Part shown: positions 7,131 to 7,586 of the stretch, piece after piece
Layout: every line of letters starts with the position of its first letter
Numbering within the stretch: position 1 is the stretch's first letter
NCBI GenBank assembly: GCA_030598025.1
Contig: JAUVQS010000072.1
Location: forward strand, 1-7,586
Length of the DNA stretch: 7,586 bases
Direction of reading: 5' to 3'
Source: Acidimicrobiia bacterium
Lineage (GTDB): Bacteria > Actinomycetota > Acidimicrobiia > Spongiisociales > JAHEDJ01
Translations under genes and position numbers: made by a program
Notes under the pieces: model-generated
What the model was told of the DNA's origin: nothing
Seen by the model: only the letters and a program-made list of their open reading frames with translations
The model's database searches: none

Positions 7131-7586
7131 ATGAACCGGGGCATCGCCTTCGGGGTCGGGGCCTACCTGCTCTGGGGGGTTCTTCCGATCTACTGGAAGG
7201 CCCTCGACACGGTCGACTCGCTCGAAATTCTGGCGCACCGAATCGTGTGGTCGATCGTGCTGCTCGCCGGGATGATCGGCGTCCGACGTTCGTGGCCGCA
7301 GATCCGTCTCCTCAGTCGCCGGTCGGTGGCACGCCTCCTCATCGCCGGCACCCTCCTGACCCTGAACTGGGCGACCTACATTTGGGCGGTCAACAACGGA
7401 CACATCGTCGAGTCGAGCCTCGGCTACTTCATCAACCCGCTATTGAACGTTGCTCTCGGCGTGCTGATTCTGTGAGAACAACTCGATACGACCCAGTGGC
7501 TAGCTATAGGGATTGCCACTGCCGGAGTGATCTACATGACCATCACGGCGGGATCACTGCCGTGGATCGCCCTCGTGCTGGCCTCC
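7131..7586 (+). pseudogene. rarD: EamA-family transporter RarD, interrupted by in-frame TGA and cut by window end
   Basis: The first 114 codons read as a RarD-type drug/metabolite transporter. AYLLWGVLPIYWKAL opens TM1, ILAHRIVWSIV matches the EILTHRVIWS block, and NWATYIWAVNNGHIVESSLGYFINPLLN is the strongest family signature. Codon 115 (7473-7475) is TGA. Beyond it the same frame continues without further stops as EQLDTTQWLAIGIATAGVIY...GSLPWIALVLAS, which follows the family (usual form LGERFRRMQWLAV... then GSLP.IAL). The TGA thus replaces a Gly or Arg codon (GGA or CGA to TGA by one base). It may be a recent pseudogene or a sequencing/assembly error; TGA recoding is unlikely because amrA and the MBL gene end in TGA. 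The family is about 300 residues with ten TM segments; about half is in view. No good Shine-Dalgarno precedes the ATG, and the palindromic repeats end 14 bases upstream. Confidence 0.8.

Noticed and set aside
6993..7403. Minus-strand open frame with a repeated FSAL..RRV.RNSIAEK peptide
   Set aside because: The repeated peptide is only the translation of the two palindromic DNA units, and the rest is antisense to rarD. There is no sign of a real protein.
7473..7475. Alternative genetic code or selenocysteine at the rarD TGA
   Set aside because: amrA and the MBL gene end with TGA at their natural family ends, TGG is used for tryptophan throughout, and the RarD position is normally Gly or Arg, not Cys or Sec.

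Overview
This is a compact, GC-rich bacterial stretch holding six protein genes, two of them cut by the window edges. High GC, very short intergenic gaps, weak or absent Shine-Dalgarno sites at some starts and short dispersed palindromic repeats would fit a high-GC lineage such as an actinomycete-like (possibly Acidimicrobiia-like) uncultured bacterium. That placement is an inference from composition and style only; nothing here fixes the taxon.

Positions 1-2309 carry the three partners of the AmmeMemoRadiSam system: a radical SAM enzyme (amrS, 5' end outside the window), a Memo-like protein (amrB, opposite strand) and an AMMECR1-domain protein (amrA). The three are packed without free space: amrS and amrB meet tail to tail with overlapping stop codons, and amrB and amrA start head to head within about 33 bases. 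These families are known to co-occur, but to my knowledge their shared chemistry is not settled. A small metallo-beta-lactamase-fold hydrolase (2326-2955) follows amrA after 16 bases on the same strand and may be co-transcribed.

Positions 2956-3143 form a convergent gap with a short tandem repeat, half of an inverted repeat pair and a strong hairpin that runs into the last codons of asnS. asnS (asparaginyl-tRNA synthetase, 3144-4538, minus strand) is intact. A divergent 187-base gap separates it from a 756-residue cation-chloride-cotransporter-like APC permease (4726-6996). That gap holds the second, inverted copy of the GCCAATT repeat.

Positions 6997-7130 hold two tandem 47-base palindromic (REP-like) units. 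They lie directly upstream of a rarD-type EamA transporter gene that has an in-frame TGA at codon 115, after which the family-like reading frame continues to the window edge. That gene is either a recent pseudogene or carries a sequence error. The parts most worth follow-up are the AmmeMemoRadiSam cluster with its attached hydrolase, the repeats around asnS and rarD, and the rarD stop codon.
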